From positions 4,712,001 through 4,776,000 of the forward strand of contig NZ_BNEL01000001.1 of the NCBI RefSeq assembly GCF_018327685.1: 64,000 bases of DNA. Direction: 5' to 3'. This document shows, piece by piece, positions 44,776 through 53,370 of this stretch (its first letter is position 1; every line of letters begins with the position of its first letter). The notes below the pieces were generated by a model. The model saw only the letters and a list, made by a program, of their open reading frames with translations. It had not been told where the DNA came from and searched no databases. This DNA comes from Streptomyces sp. TS71-3. GTDB lineage: Bacteria > Actinomycetota > Actinomycetes > Streptomycetales > Streptomycetaceae. Made by a program: the position numbers and the translations under genes.

Positions 44776-46101
44776 TCACTCCGCTACCCCCTTCTTCGAC
44801 GTGTCGGCGCGCGACGTGGCCGGTGCCGGCTCGGCCTCGGCTTCTGCCTCCACCAGACGGACCGCCTTGGCGGGCAGGTTCCTTTCCAGCAGCAGCAGAG
44901 CGGGAATGGCGCACGCCGCCACCAGTGCCAGGACGAGCCAGGGCAGTGTGGCACCGACGGCGTACAGCTGCGTGAACAGGGCAGGGGCGACGATTTTCGC
45001 GATCTGGTAGCCGTACTGGTAGATAGCCATGTAGCGGCCTCGCAGCTCGTTGATGCTCGCCGCGGCGGCGAGCGCCGTCGAGGTGGGCGACTGCATCATC
45101 TCCGCGACCGTGAACACGAGCATGCCGCCCACCAGGAACGGGATCAGCGCGGCATGCGACACGCGGGGACCGGCGGCCATCGCCAGAGCCCAGACCATCC
45201 ACAGGGCCCCCGCGGCGGCCAGCACTCTGGTGCGGCGGTGGGCTGCGACGGACTTGGTGACCGGAGCTTGAGCGAGGATGATCAGCCCGGTGTTGACAGC
45301 GAACAGGGCTCCCGCAAGCCAGCCCGGTCCGGCCAGTTCCTTGACCACATACACCGGAAGGGCGATGGTGACTGTCGTCAGGCACAGCGAGTAGGCGAAG
45401 TTGGTGACGGTGAAGACGAGGAACGGCCGGTCCTTCACCACGGTGCCGTAGCCGCCCTTCCCCGTCTTCTCGGCCTTCCCGGCCCTGGCCGCCCGACGGC
45501 TCCCGGCGCCGACCAACGCCAGCAGCACCGCGGCCACCCCGAAACTCGCGGCGTTGGCGACGATCGCGATCTGATACAGCAGGTGGCTGCCCGAACCGAC
45601 GACGATGCCTGCGAGCAACGTGCCCGATCCGAGGCCGATGCTCCGGGTGACCGAAATACGGGCGTACCAGGTGTCGAGTTGCCGGCCGGTGGAGGTCTCG
45701 GCGATGAAGGTGAAGATGGTGGCCCAGTAGGTCCGCTCGCCGACCCCCACCAGGAGAGCCGTGAGGAGTAGGGAGGGGATGTTGTGGACGAGCAGGTAGC
45801 CGCAGAATCCCACGCCCTGCAGCACCTGGGAGGTAATCACGATCCGGCGCGCTCCGAACCGGTCGGCGCAGGCTCCGGCAAGCAACGGCACGGGCAGTGT
45901 GAACAGCGTCGCGGCGCTCAAAGCGAGGCCGACGCCACGTAATGGCAGGCCGGCCACCAGTGTGAAGTAGAGCAAGGACAACGGGAGATACAGTCCGCTG
46001 CCCAGGGAATCGATTCCGAGCGCGGTCAACATCGCCGCTGCTGAAGGGCGATGCGGCGCTCGGCCCTCGGTGGTCGCAGCGTGCTGGTCTCCCGCGCTCA
46101 T
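44776..46101 (-). CDS. MFS transporter with a TTA codon
   Basis: A 441-residue major facilitator with 12 predicted helices. Motif A-like GACADRFGARRIVI lies after helix 2 and a basic central loop (GSRRAARAGKAEKTGKGG) splits the two halves. The C-terminal tail is Ala/Glu-rich. Leu54 is encoded by TTA (45940-45942 on the complementary strand), a codon that in Streptomyces needs the bldA tRNA, so expression may be tied to development. The methyltransferase gene lies 122 bases upstream on the same strand. Drug or metabolite export is likely; the substrate is unknown. Confidence 0.87.
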   Translation of the reverse strand: MSAGDQHAATTEGRAPHRPSAAAMLTALGIDSLGSGLYLPLSLLYFTLVAGLPLRGVGLALSAATLFTLPVPLLAGACADRFGARRIVITSQVLQGVGFCGYLLVHNIPSLLLTALLVGVGERTYWATIFTFIAETSTGRQLDTWYARISVTRSIGLGSGTLLAGIVVGSGSHLLYQIAIVANAASFGVAAVLLALVGAGSRRAARAGKAEKTGKGGYGTVVKDRPFLVFTVTNFAYSLCLTTVTIALPVYVVKELAGPGWLAGALFAVNTGLIILAQAPVTKSVAAHRRTRVLAAAGALWMVWALAMAAGPRVSHAALIPFLVGGMLVFTVAEMMQSPTSTALAAAASINELRGRYMAIYQYGYQIAKIVAPALFTQLYAVGATLPWLVLALVAACAIPALLLLERNLPAKAVRLVEAEAEAEPAPATSRADTSKKGVAE

Positions 46102-46223
46102 GGACTCCTCATTCGTCGGGCCCCGCCTGTCACGCCAGCTTGCTCGCGATGTGGTCGCGACGGAGCGGATGCAGGCCGTGTGATGCAGGGGCCGTCGCAG
46201 GTCGAACCGGCCCCGTCGGTCTC

Positions 46224-46916
46224 CTACCGCCGGGCGCGCAGCCAGCCGCGGTCGTCGGTCAAGTAGGAATCCACCCGCAGGCCCGCACGGGCCAGTTCGG
46301 CCTCAAGCCTGTCGTCGTCCATGCGGCAGTGGGTGTACGAGTGCGTCCAGCGCCGGCCGTCATGCTCGTACTCCATCGTCGCGGCGAGCAGGTCCGGCGT
46401 GGGGCGTGACACTTCCCGCAGCCGCAGGGTGATCCCACCAGTGACCCGCTCGTAAGGCTGGGCCCGGTCGAACCAGGACAGGCCGTGCCGCTGGACGATC
46501 ACGCAGCCGTCCGGCGCCAGTTGTCGCTCACAGGCCGCGAGCCAGGAAGCCCGCAGCGAGTCGTTCGTCTCGTTCACCAGATAGGAAGCCAGCAGTACGA
46601 CGTCGAACCGCTCGGCCAGCGACAAGGTCTCGATCGAAGCGCATATCGTCCGCGCGCCCCGGATGTGGGCGAGCATCTCCGGCGACTCGTCCACCGCGAC
46701 CACCTCATGGCCGAGTTCGAGCAGCCCGCGGGTGACCCTCCCGGCACCGGCGCCCAGCTCGACGATTGTCGCGCCGTCCGGCACCGCGGCGTGCACGATC
46801 TCCGCCTCGCCTTGCGGAGGAAGGAGCGCGTAGAGTTCGACCGGGCAACCGTCCGGAGTAAGCGGGCCCGGACCCGATCCAGCGGCGCTGTATCGATTCG
46901 ACTCTGCACGATTCAT
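46224..46916 (-). CDS. Class I SAM-dependent methyltransferase
   Basis: A 230-residue cytoplasmic methyltransferase. Motif I VELGAGAGRVT lies at about 51-61, motif II EVVAVDESPEML follows, and FDVVLLASYLVNETND holds motif IV. It lacks the NPPY signature of DNA or RNA adenine methylases, so a small-molecule substrate is more likely. It lies upstream of the MFS gene. A consensus-like promoter is located 73-102 bases before its ATG. The pair could serve modification and export of one compound; that is inference. Confidence 0.88.
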   Translation of the reverse strand: MNRAESNRYSAAGSGPGPLTPDGCPVELYALLPPQGEAEIVHAAVPDGATIVELGAGAGRVTRGLLELGHEVVAVDESPEMLAHIRGARTICASIETLSLAERFDVVLLASYLVNETNDSLRASWLAACERQLAPDGCVIVQRHGLSWFDRAQPYERVTGGITLRLREVSRPTPDLLAATMEYEHDGRRWTHSYTHCRMDDDRLEAELARAGLRVDSYLTDDRGWLRARR

Positions 46917-46988
46917 GAACTTCCCCCACTGAACAGTTCAATTCGCCAAAGAGCAACCGAAGAGCAATGCGAGAATAATTCCTAAATA

Positions 46989-47018
46989 ACTATAGTCGCT
47001 TTGTCCGAGGACTGTCAA
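46989..47018 (-). promoter_or_regulatory. Strong vegetative-type promoter for methyltransferase and MFS
   Basis: On the minus strand TTGACA (complement of 47013-47018) and TATAGT (complement of 46989-46994) are separated by exactly 18 bases. This is close to the ideal HrdB-type promoter. The surrounding DNA is AT-rich. Confidence 0.75.
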
Positions 47019-47323
47019 TTCTTAGGTCAAGGCCCTCCGTGCCGCCTGGCACCCGGACGCGCCGAGGCGTCTTCTCCTCTCTTGTGTATTGGGCCGGTTG
47101 GTTGCCCGCGTTTCCCAGGACACCCGCATCACTGAAGTCGGCTTTGTCGGCGAAGCCTGCTGCCGCCGATGACTGGCTGATCAGCACCCCGGCGCCGACC
47201 GCGGCTGAGGCGGCGGCAGGGTTCGCCAAGCCCGCCCCGTGCGGAGCTCGTGCCCGCAAGAGCGCCGTGCAGGTGCCGGATACCTCACCCATCGACCTCG
47301 GTACCCATCTGACCTGCGCGTTC
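47019..47323. other. Non-coding gap before the TerD-like gene
   Basis: Both strands stay open over much of this stretch, but no product is convincing. A minus-strand frame of 100 codons (46990-47292) runs into the methyltransferase promoter. It has only a weak GAGG site and no recognisable family. Confidence 0.5.
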
Positions 47324-48556
47324 TTACAGCGCCTGCGCCCCCGGTGCGACCATGTTCCGGACCGTGCGGGCCTTCACGAAGGTGCCGATGGCCGTCATGT
47401 CCCACTCCCCGGAGAACTGCCGGACGAGCTTGCACATCAGGACGCCGGTCTGGGCCTCGGCGTGGGTGAGGTCGAAGCGGACCAGCTCGGCGCCGGTGGC
47501 GTCGTCGACGAGGCGGCAGTACGCCTTGGCGACGTCCGTGAACTTCTGGCCCGAGAAGGAGTTCACCGTGAAGACCAGGCCGGTGGCGCCCTCGGGGATG
47601 CGGCCCAGGTCGACCACGATGGTCTCGTCGTCGCCCGCGCCCTCGCCGGTGAGGTTGTCACCGGAGTGCTTGATGGCGCCGTTCAGGATGCTGAGCTTGC
47701 CGAAGTAGCAGCTGTCCAGGTGGTTGCGCTGGGCGCCGTAGGCGATGACCGAGGCGTCCAGGTCGATGTCGCCGCCGCGGAACGCGGGCTCCCAGCCGAG
47801 GCCCATCCGGACCCGGGAGAGCAGCGGGCGGCCGCCCTTGACCAGGGACACCGTCTGGTTCTTCTGGAGGCTGACCCGGCCCTTGTCCAGATTGATCTTC
47901 CCGGCGCCGGGGGCCGGGGCCGGCGGGGCGGGAGCCGCCTGGGGTGCGGGGGCCGCGGCCAAGGGCGGCTGCGCCGGGGGCGCCGGCGGCATCGGAGGCG
48001 CCGGGGGAGCGGCCGGCGGCGCGGCCGGTGCCGGGGTGGCCGTGGCCTGCGCGGGCTCCTCCACCGAGACGCCGAAGTCCGTGGCGATGCCGGCCAGGCC
48101 GTTGGCGTAGCCCTGGCCCACCGCGCGGGCCTTCCACGCGTCGCCGCGGCGGTAGATCTCGATGACCACGAGCGCGGTCTCGGCACCGAGCCCCGGCGGG
48201 GTGAAGGTGCCGAGCACCGCCGAGCCGTCGGTGTCGCGGAGCGTCGCCGTGGGCTCGATGCCCTGGAACGTCTGGCCCTGCGCGTCCGGGCTCGCCGTGA
48301 CCACGATCTTCTCGATGGCGGCGGGCACGGCGGCCGTGTCCACCGTGATCGCGTCGGGCGCACGGCCGCCGCCCGAGACATAGCCGACCCCGGGGCCTGT
48401 GGGCTGGTTGTAGAAGATGAAGTCGGCGTCGGAGCGGACCTTGCCGTCGGCGGTGAGCAGCAGGCCGGAGACGTCGAGCCGCACGGGAGCTGTGACGTCG
48501 ACCGTCACTCGGGCGACGGTCAGCGGGATGTTCGAACCAGGGCTCATGGCTGTCAT
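47324..48556 (-). CDS. Double TerD-domain protein
   Basis: A 410-residue member of the TerD stress protein family. A first TerD domain (about 1-170, with TFQGIEPTATLRDTDGSAVLGTF and WKARAVGQGYANGLAGIATDFG) is joined by a Pro/Ala linker (about 173-222) to a second (about 224-410, with INLDKGRVSLQKNQ and RGGDIDLDASVIAYG). The latter holds the acidic Ca-binding DxDxD-type residues. TerD proteins are linked to tellurite, phage and envelope stress and to differentiation in Streptomyces. The ATG at 48556 or the one at 48547 could start it; neither has a good ribosome site. Confidence 0.88.
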   Translation of the reverse strand: MTAMSPGSNIPLTVARVTVDVTAPVRLDVSGLLLTADGKVRSDADFIFYNQPTGPGVGYVSGGGRAPDAITVDTAAVPAAIEKIVVTASPDAQGQTFQGIEPTATLRDTDGSAVLGTFTPPGLGAETALVVIEIYRRGDAWKARAVGQGYANGLAGIATDFGVSVEEPAQATATPAPAAPPAAPPAPPMPPAPPAQPPLAAAPAPQAAPAPPAPAPGAGKINLDKGRVSLQKNQTVSLVKGGRPLLSRVRMGLGWEPAFRGGDIDLDASVIAYGAQRNHLDSCYFGKLSILNGAIKHSGDNLTGEGAGDDETIVVDLGRIPEGATGLVFTVNSFSGQKFTDVAKAYCRLVDDATGAELVRFDLTHAEAQTGVLMCKLVRQFSGEWDMTAIGTFVKARTVRNMVAPGAQAL

Positions 48557-48676
48557 GCCAGGCGTAACGAACGACCCCGCTTTACCGTTCCCTTACCCTG
48601 CCCGAATGGCGGCGGCCCGGCCCGACCGGAGCCCCGGCCGGGAGCGCAGGGACCGACCGGGAGCCTCCCAGGCAGC

Positions 48677-48908
48677 GGGCGCGCCTCGCACGGGCCCCCG
48701 CGCCGGCTCGGGCGCGCCCCGCACGGGCTCCCCGCGCCGGCTCGGGCGCGCCCCACCCCGGCTCCCCACCCCGGCTCCCCACCCCGGCTCCCCACCCCGG
48801 CTCCCCACCCCGGCTCCCCGCACCGCCTCCTTCGGCCCCCCGGGGCAGGCCCCCGGAGCCCCCGACCGTCGGGGCCCCGAAACGCAGCACGGCGAAACGC
48901 AGCACGGC
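48677..48908. repeat. Composite tandem repeats upstream of the TerD gene
   Basis: Three families lie side by side. A 33-34 base unit (GGGCGCGCC...GCCGGCTC) repeats from 48677, 48710 and 48744. Five perfect 13-base ACCCCGGCTCCCC units fill 48755-48819. The 15-mer GAAACGCAGCACGGC occurs twice in a row at 48879-48908. No gene is supported in 48557-48995. Confidence 0.9.
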
Positions 48909-48920
48909 GGCCCGCACTCG

Positions 48921-48954
48921 GCGGACCCGGCGCACACGGTTGCGCCGGGTCCGC
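48921..48954 (-). terminator. 14-bp hairpin terminator of the ABC importer operon
   Basis: GCGGACCCGGCGCA (48921-48934) is the exact inverse of 48941-48954 around a 6-base loop. It lies 41 bases beyond the alcohol dehydrogenase stop. Confidence 0.8.
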
Positions 48955-48995
48955 CGGCTACGAGCCGCCGTGCCCCTCACGGGCGGGAGCGGCCG

Positions 48996-49985
48996 CTACG
49001 GCACGACCACGATCTTGCGGCCGGTGCCCGCCGCGAACTGCTCCAGCGCCTGCGGGTAGGAGTCCAGCGGAAGCCGGTCGCTGATGAACACGTCCGGGTC
49101 CAGGACGCCGTTCGCGAACAGCTCCGCCGCCCGCTCGTAGCTGTGCAGCACGGCCATCGAGCCGGTGATGGTGATCTCCTGGTTGTAGATGCGGTACGGG
49201 TCGATCTTGACCCGGGTCGCGTAGTCGGCCACGCCGAACTGGAGGAACGTGCCCGCCTTGGCGACCCGGCCCAGCCCGTCCTGGATGGCCGCGGCGTTGC
49301 CGGTGGCGTCGATCACCAGGTCCCAGCCGCCCGGCCGGTCCAGCTCGTCGGGGTTGGCGCCCGCGCTGGAGACACCGAGCCTGCGAGCGGTCTCCAGCCG
49401 GTCCGGGTTGAGGTCGACCACGTCGATGCTGGCGGCACCGGTGAGCTTGGCCAGCTCCAGCATCATCAGGCCCATGGTGCCGGAGCCGTAGATCAGCACA
49501 TGGGTGCCGAGCCGGGCCCGCAGGATGTCGTAGCCGCGCACCGCGCAGGACAGCGGCTCGATCAGGGCGGCGTCCTGGGTGCGGATGTGCTCGGGCAGCT
49601 TGACGCAGTTCGCGACCGGCGCGACGGCGTACTGCGCGGCGCCGCCCGCGCGGGTCACCCCGATGGCGTTCCACCGCTCGCAGAGGTTGTTGTGGCCGTC
49701 ACGGCAGTAGCGGCACTCGTAGCAGTACAGCGACGGGTCGACGGCCACCTGGTCGCCGAGCGCGACCTCGGTGACCCCGGTGCCGACACCGACGACCTCC
49801 CCGGCGAACTCGTGGCCCGGCACGATCGGCAGGCTGGGCGCGAACTCGCCCTGGAGGATGTGCAGGTCGGTGCCGCACAGGCCGCACGCGGCGACCTGGA
49901 CGACGACCTCGCGCGGCCCTGGCGTCGGGTCCGGAACCTCGGTCAGCACGGCGCTGCCCACGGACTCGATGACGGCGGCCTTCAT
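48996..49985 (-). CDS. Zinc-dependent alcohol/polyol dehydrogenase
   Basis: A 329-residue medium-chain dehydrogenase. The catalytic zinc ligands are Cys37, His58 and Glu59 (ACGLCGTD, VPGHEFAGE). The structural zinc cysteines are 88, 91, 94 and 102 (YCYECRYCRDG...LCE), and an NAD-binding GSGTMGLMM follows. The pattern fits sorbitol/threonine-type dehydrogenases, so a polyol or sugar substrate is likely. It is the last gene of the operon, overlapping the upstream permease by ATGA, and so probably acts on the imported compound. Confidence 0.9.
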   Translation of the reverse strand: MKAAVIESVGSAVLTEVPDPTPGPREVVVQVAACGLCGTDLHILQGEFAPSLPIVPGHEFAGEVVGVGTGVTEVALGDQVAVDPSLYCYECRYCRDGHNNLCERWNAIGVTRAGGAAQYAVAPVANCVKLPEHIRTQDAALIEPLSCAVRGYDILRARLGTHVLIYGSGTMGLMMLELAKLTGAASIDVVDLNPDRLETARRLGVSSAGANPDELDRPGGWDLVIDATGNAAAIQDGLGRVAKAGTFLQFGVADYATRVKIDPYRIYNQEITITGSMAVLHSYERAAELFANGVLDPDVFISDRLPLDSYPQALEQFAAGTGRKIVVVP

Positions 49986-50854
49986 TTCACGGCTCCCAGC
50001 GACAGGCCCTGGACCAGCTTGTCCTGGGCGGCGAACCCCGCGGCGAGCACCGGCAGGGAGATCACGAGCGACGCGGCGCACACCTTCGCCAGGAACAGGC
50101 CCTGGCTGGTGATGAACCCGGTCAGGAAGACGGGCGCGGTCTCGGCGATGACACCGGTGAGTACCCGTGCGAAAAGCAGTTCGTTCCAGCTGAAGATGAA
50201 GCAGATCAGTGCGGTGGCGGCGATCCCGGGCATGGCGATCGGCGCCACCACACGGCTCAGCACGACCGGCAGCCGTGCCCCGTCGATCTGCGCCGCCTCG
50301 ATCACCGCGACCGGCACCTCGGCGAGGAAGGACTGCATCATCCAGACCGCGATCGGCAGGTTCATCGAGGTGTACAGGATGACCAGCAGCCAGATGTTGT
50401 CGAGCATCCCGGTGTTCTTGGCGAACAGGTAGATCGGCAGCAGGCCGGCGACGACCGGGAGCATCTTCGTGGAGAGGAAGAAGAACAGCACGTCCGTCCA
50501 CTTGCGCACCCGGCGGATGGAGAGCGCGTACGCCGCGGGCAGTGCCAGCAGCAGCACGAGGACGGTGGAGGCGATGGACGCCACGGCGGAGTTGATCAGC
50601 GCGGGCCAGGGGCTGGCGCCGCCGCCCACGCCGAAGAAGTCGCGGTAGCCGTCCAGTGTCAGGGCGGCGGCGACCGACGGCGGGTTGGTCGCCGCGGAGG
50701 CCTCCGAGTGGAAGGACGTCAGCGCCATCCAGGCGATGGGCAGGAAGAACAGGATCCCGGCCACCCAGGCGATGACGCCCAGGGCGGCGCCCTTGCGCCT
50801 GCGCACGGTCTTGGGCGCGGGTCGCGCGGCGGCGGTGGTGGCTACGGTCGTCAT
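49982..50854 (-). CDS. CUT1 ABC importer inner-membrane protein (MalG-like)
   Basis: A 290-residue permease with six membrane segments and the EAA loop EAAQIDGARLPVVLSRVVAPIAMPG that contacts the ATPase. It is the second permease of a carbohydrate ABC importer. ATGA overlaps on both sides tie it to the first permease and the dehydrogenase. The ATPase is not encoded here, so a shared ATPase such as MsiK is likely, as is usual for Streptomyces sugar importers. Confidence 0.92.
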   Translation of the reverse strand: MTTVATTAAARPAPKTVRRRKGAALGVIAWVAGILFFLPIAWMALTSFHSEASAATNPPSVAAALTLDGYRDFFGVGGGASPWPALINSAVASIASTVLVLLLALPAAYALSIRRVRKWTDVLFFFLSTKMLPVVAGLLPIYLFAKNTGMLDNIWLLVILYTSMNLPIAVWMMQSFLAEVPVAVIEAAQIDGARLPVVLSRVVAPIAMPGIAATALICFIFSWNELLFARVLTGVIAETAPVFLTGFITSQGLFLAKVCAASLVISLPVLAAGFAAQDKLVQGLSLGAVK

Positions 50855-51795
50855 GCGCGGGACACCTCCTCGCGGAACAGGGACGAGACGACCCGCAGGG
50901 CGAAGGTCGCGATGATGATCGAGCCGATGACGACCAGCACACCCGCCGCGGAGGCGAGGCCGTTCTCATGGGCCTGGTAGAAGGTCTGGTACACGGTGTA
51001 CGGGAGGTTGGCGGTGCCGAGGCCGCCCGAGGTGATGGTGAACACCGCGTCGAAGTTCTGCACGATGTAGATGGACCCGAGCAGGACGCCCAGCTCCAGG
51101 TAGCGGCGCAGGTGCGGAAGCGTCATATGGCGGAAGATCTGCCAGTTGCTCGCGCCGTCCATCCGGGCCGCCTCGATGAGCTCCGGGTCCCGGCTCTGAA
51201 GGCCGGCCAGGAGGATCAGCATCATGAACGGCGTCCACTGCCAGACGAGCGAGGCCTCGACGGCGAGCAGCGGGGTGTTCGAGACCCAGTCGGGCTGGGG
51301 TGCGCCGTTGCCGCCGATCCAGTGCAGCACGCCGTTGAGGAGGCCGTACTCGGGGTTGTAGAGGACGTGCTTCCACAGCAGCGCGGCGGCCACGGGAACC
51401 ACCAGGAACGGGGCGATCAGCAGGGTCCGCACGAAGCCCCGGCCGCGGAACCTCCGGTCCAGCAGCAGCGCCAGGAGCAGCCCGATCACCAGGCTGACCA
51501 GCACCACGGCGACCGTCAGCACGATCGTCGTCAGCACGGACTTGCGCAGGTCGGGCTGGGAGAGGACGTCGGAGTAGTTGGAGAGGCCGGTGAAGCGGCG
51601 GGCGGCCGGGTAGAGCGCGTTCCAGTCGAAGAACGAGATCACCAGCGTGGCCACGAACGGCAGCTGCGTCACGATGATCATGAAGACCAGCGCGGGCAGC
51701 AGGGGCGCCCGGGTGACCCAGGCGCGCAGCCGCTGGGCCCCTTGCGCGGAGCGGGGCGCGGCGGTGACGGGCGGTGCGGTCGTGGTGGCGGTCAT
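50851..51795 (-). CDS. CUT1 ABC importer inner-membrane protein (MalF-like)
   Basis: A 314-residue permease with six membrane segments and an EAA loop IEAARMDGASNWQIFRHMTLPHLRR. The N-terminal tail is Thr/Ala-rich before the first helix. Its ATG at 51795 overlaps the stop of the solute-binding protein gene. It forms a heterodimer with the following permease. From gene composition, transport of a mono- or disaccharide, polyol or uronate is expected. Confidence 0.92.
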   Translation of the reverse strand: MTATTTAPPVTAAPRSAQGAQRLRAWVTRAPLLPALVFMIIVTQLPFVATLVISFFDWNALYPAARRFTGLSNYSDVLSQPDLRKSVLTTIVLTVAVVLVSLVIGLLLALLLDRRFRGRGFVRTLLIAPFLVVPVAAALLWKHVLYNPEYGLLNGVLHWIGGNGAPQPDWVSNTPLLAVEASLVWQWTPFMMLILLAGLQSRDPELIEAARMDGASNWQIFRHMTLPHLRRYLELGVLLGSIYIVQNFDAVFTITSGGLGTANLPYTVYQTFYQAHENGLASAAGVLVVIGSIIIATFALRVVSSLFREEVSRA

Positions 51796-53162
51796 CGTCC
51801 CTCGTACTCCTTCGAGATCGGCTCGGCGAGCTGCTGGGACTTCTCCAGCGCCGTGTCGACCGACTGCCGGCCCGCGACGGCGGCGCTCAGCTCCTGGGAG
51901 ACCTTGGTGCCCAGGTCGGTGAACTCGGGGATGTCGACGAACTGGATGCCGGGCACGGGCCGGGGCTGCACCCCGGGATCGTTCGGGCGCGCGCTGTTGA
52001 TCGCGGCCTGGGTGACGTCCGCGAAGGCCCCGGCCGACTTGCGGTACTCCGGGATGGAGTACGTCGAGACGCGCTTGCCCGCCGGCACGTCCGCCCAGCC
52101 GAACTCCTTGCCGACCAGCTTCTCGTAGTCCTTGCTGGACGCCCAGGAGATGAACTTCCAGGCCTTGTCGCTGTTGTGGGAGGCCTTCTGCATGCCCCAC
52201 GCCCAGGTGTAGAGCCAGCCGGAGGACTTGGTGCGCACGGTGGGCGCCGCCGCGTAGCCGATCTTGCCCTTGACGGGCGACTTGGCCGCCTCCAGGGACC
52301 CGGCCGCGGAGGTGGCGTCGTACCACATGGCCGTCTTGCCCTGCGTCATGGTGTTCAGGCACTCGGCGAACCCGGACTGCGCGGCGCCGGACTCCCCGTG
52401 CTTGCGTATCAGGTTCACGTAGAACTTGACGGCGTCCTTGAACGGCTTGTCGGTCAGTCGGGCCTTGTAGTCCTTGTCGAACCAGGTCCCGCCGAAGGTG
52501 TTCACCACGGTGGTCAGCGGCGCCGCCATCTCGCCCCAGCCGGGCAGCGCGCGCAGGCAGATGCCCCGCATGCCGGGCTGCGCGCCGTCCGCCTTGGCCG
52601 CGAGGTCCGCCACCTGCTGCCAGGTGGGGTGCGCGGGCATGGTGAGGTGCTTCTTGGCGAACACGTCCTTGCGGTACATCAGGAAGGACGACTCACCGTA
52701 GAACGGCTCGCCGTAGGTCTTGCCGTCGTCCGCGGTGAGGGCCTGGCGCATCGGCGCCACGATGTCCTTCTGGTCGAAGCCGGGATCCTTGGAGATGTAC
52801 GAGTTCATCTCGTGCAGCCAGCCGTTCCTGGCGTAGATGGGGATCTCGTAGTTGCTCAGGGTGGCGACGTCGTACTGGCCCGCCTGGTTGGCGAAGTCCT
52901 GGCTGATCTTGTCGCGGACGTCGTTCTCCGGCAGGACGGTGAAGTTCACCTTGATGCCGGTCTGCTTGGTGAAGTGCGAGGCGGTGAGCTTCTGCAACTC
53001 CACCATCTGGGGGTTGTTGACCATCAGGACGTTGATGGAGTCGCCGCCGGCACCGGCGCCTCCGGCTCCGGCCCAGCAGCCGGAGAGCAGTGGGGTGAGC
53101 AGCGCCCCTGCGGCGACCGCGACAAACGCTGCGCGCGGCCTCCGTCGGCTCTGGGTTCGCAT
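51792..53162 (-). CDS. Lipoprotein sugar-binding protein of the ABC importer
   Basis: A 456-residue extracellular solute-binding protein. It starts at the ATG at 53162 (AGGAG upstream) with a signal peptide and lipobox LLSGC, with Cys29 as the lipid-modified residue. The mature protein has the family 1 binding fold, with LMVNNPQMVELQKLTASHF and YGEPFYGESSFLMYRKDVF, resembling sorbitol/mannitol-type binders. It heads a four-gene operon whose members all overlap by four bases. An AT-rich promoter with GATATTT/AAATATC inverted repeats lies upstream. Confidence 0.92.
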   Translation of the reverse strand: MRTQSRRRPRAAFVAVAAGALLTPLLSGCWAGAGGAGAGGDSINVLMVNNPQMVELQKLTASHFTKQTGIKVNFTVLPENDVRDKISQDFANQAGQYDVATLSNYEIPIYARNGWLHEMNSYISKDPGFDQKDIVAPMRQALTADDGKTYGEPFYGESSFLMYRKDVFAKKHLTMPAHPTWQQVADLAAKADGAQPGMRGICLRALPGWGEMAAPLTTVVNTFGGTWFDKDYKARLTDKPFKDAVKFYVNLIRKHGESGAAQSGFAECLNTMTQGKTAMWYDATSAAGSLEAAKSPVKGKIGYAAAPTVRTKSSGWLYTWAWGMQKASHNSDKAWKFISWASSKDYEKLVGKEFGWADVPAGKRVSTYSIPEYRKSAGAFADVTQAAINSARPNDPGVQPRPVPGIQFVDIPEFTDLGTKVSQELSAAVAGRQSVDTALEKSQQLAEPISKEYEGR

Positions 53163-53243
53163 GAGTGCTCCTGGTGAGGGTGGGATGGGGATCGGGGGGA
53201 TCACCGGGTCGAGAGGGGATCTGTCGAGGGGGATCTTCAGGAG

Positions 53244-53269
53244 GATATTTATGGATGTTTAGAAATATC
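53244..53269 (-). promoter_or_regulatory. AT-rich inverted repeat before the ABC importer operon
   Basis: GATATTT (53244-53250) and AAATATC (53263-53269) are exact inverse arms with 12 bases between. The inner 13-mer TGTTTAGAAATAT (53256-53268) recurs with one change at 55500-55512 before kdgD. It probably binds the DeoR regulator encoded next to it or another cluster regulator. Confidence 0.55.
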
Positions 53270-53370
53270 AAAGGACGAATAAGGATGAATGGGGTGCGGC
53301 GGAGGTGCGGGCGACCGTCCGGCCGTTCGGGGTGGGTGGGGGGGAAGTCGCCTCGTGTGTCGGGGGGTTC

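Noticed and set aside
46990..47292. Minus-strand 100-codon frame between the methyltransferase and TerD genes
   Set aside because: It runs into a strong promoter, has only a weak ribosome site, and no recognisable sequence; a short secreted or precursor peptide cannot be excluded.
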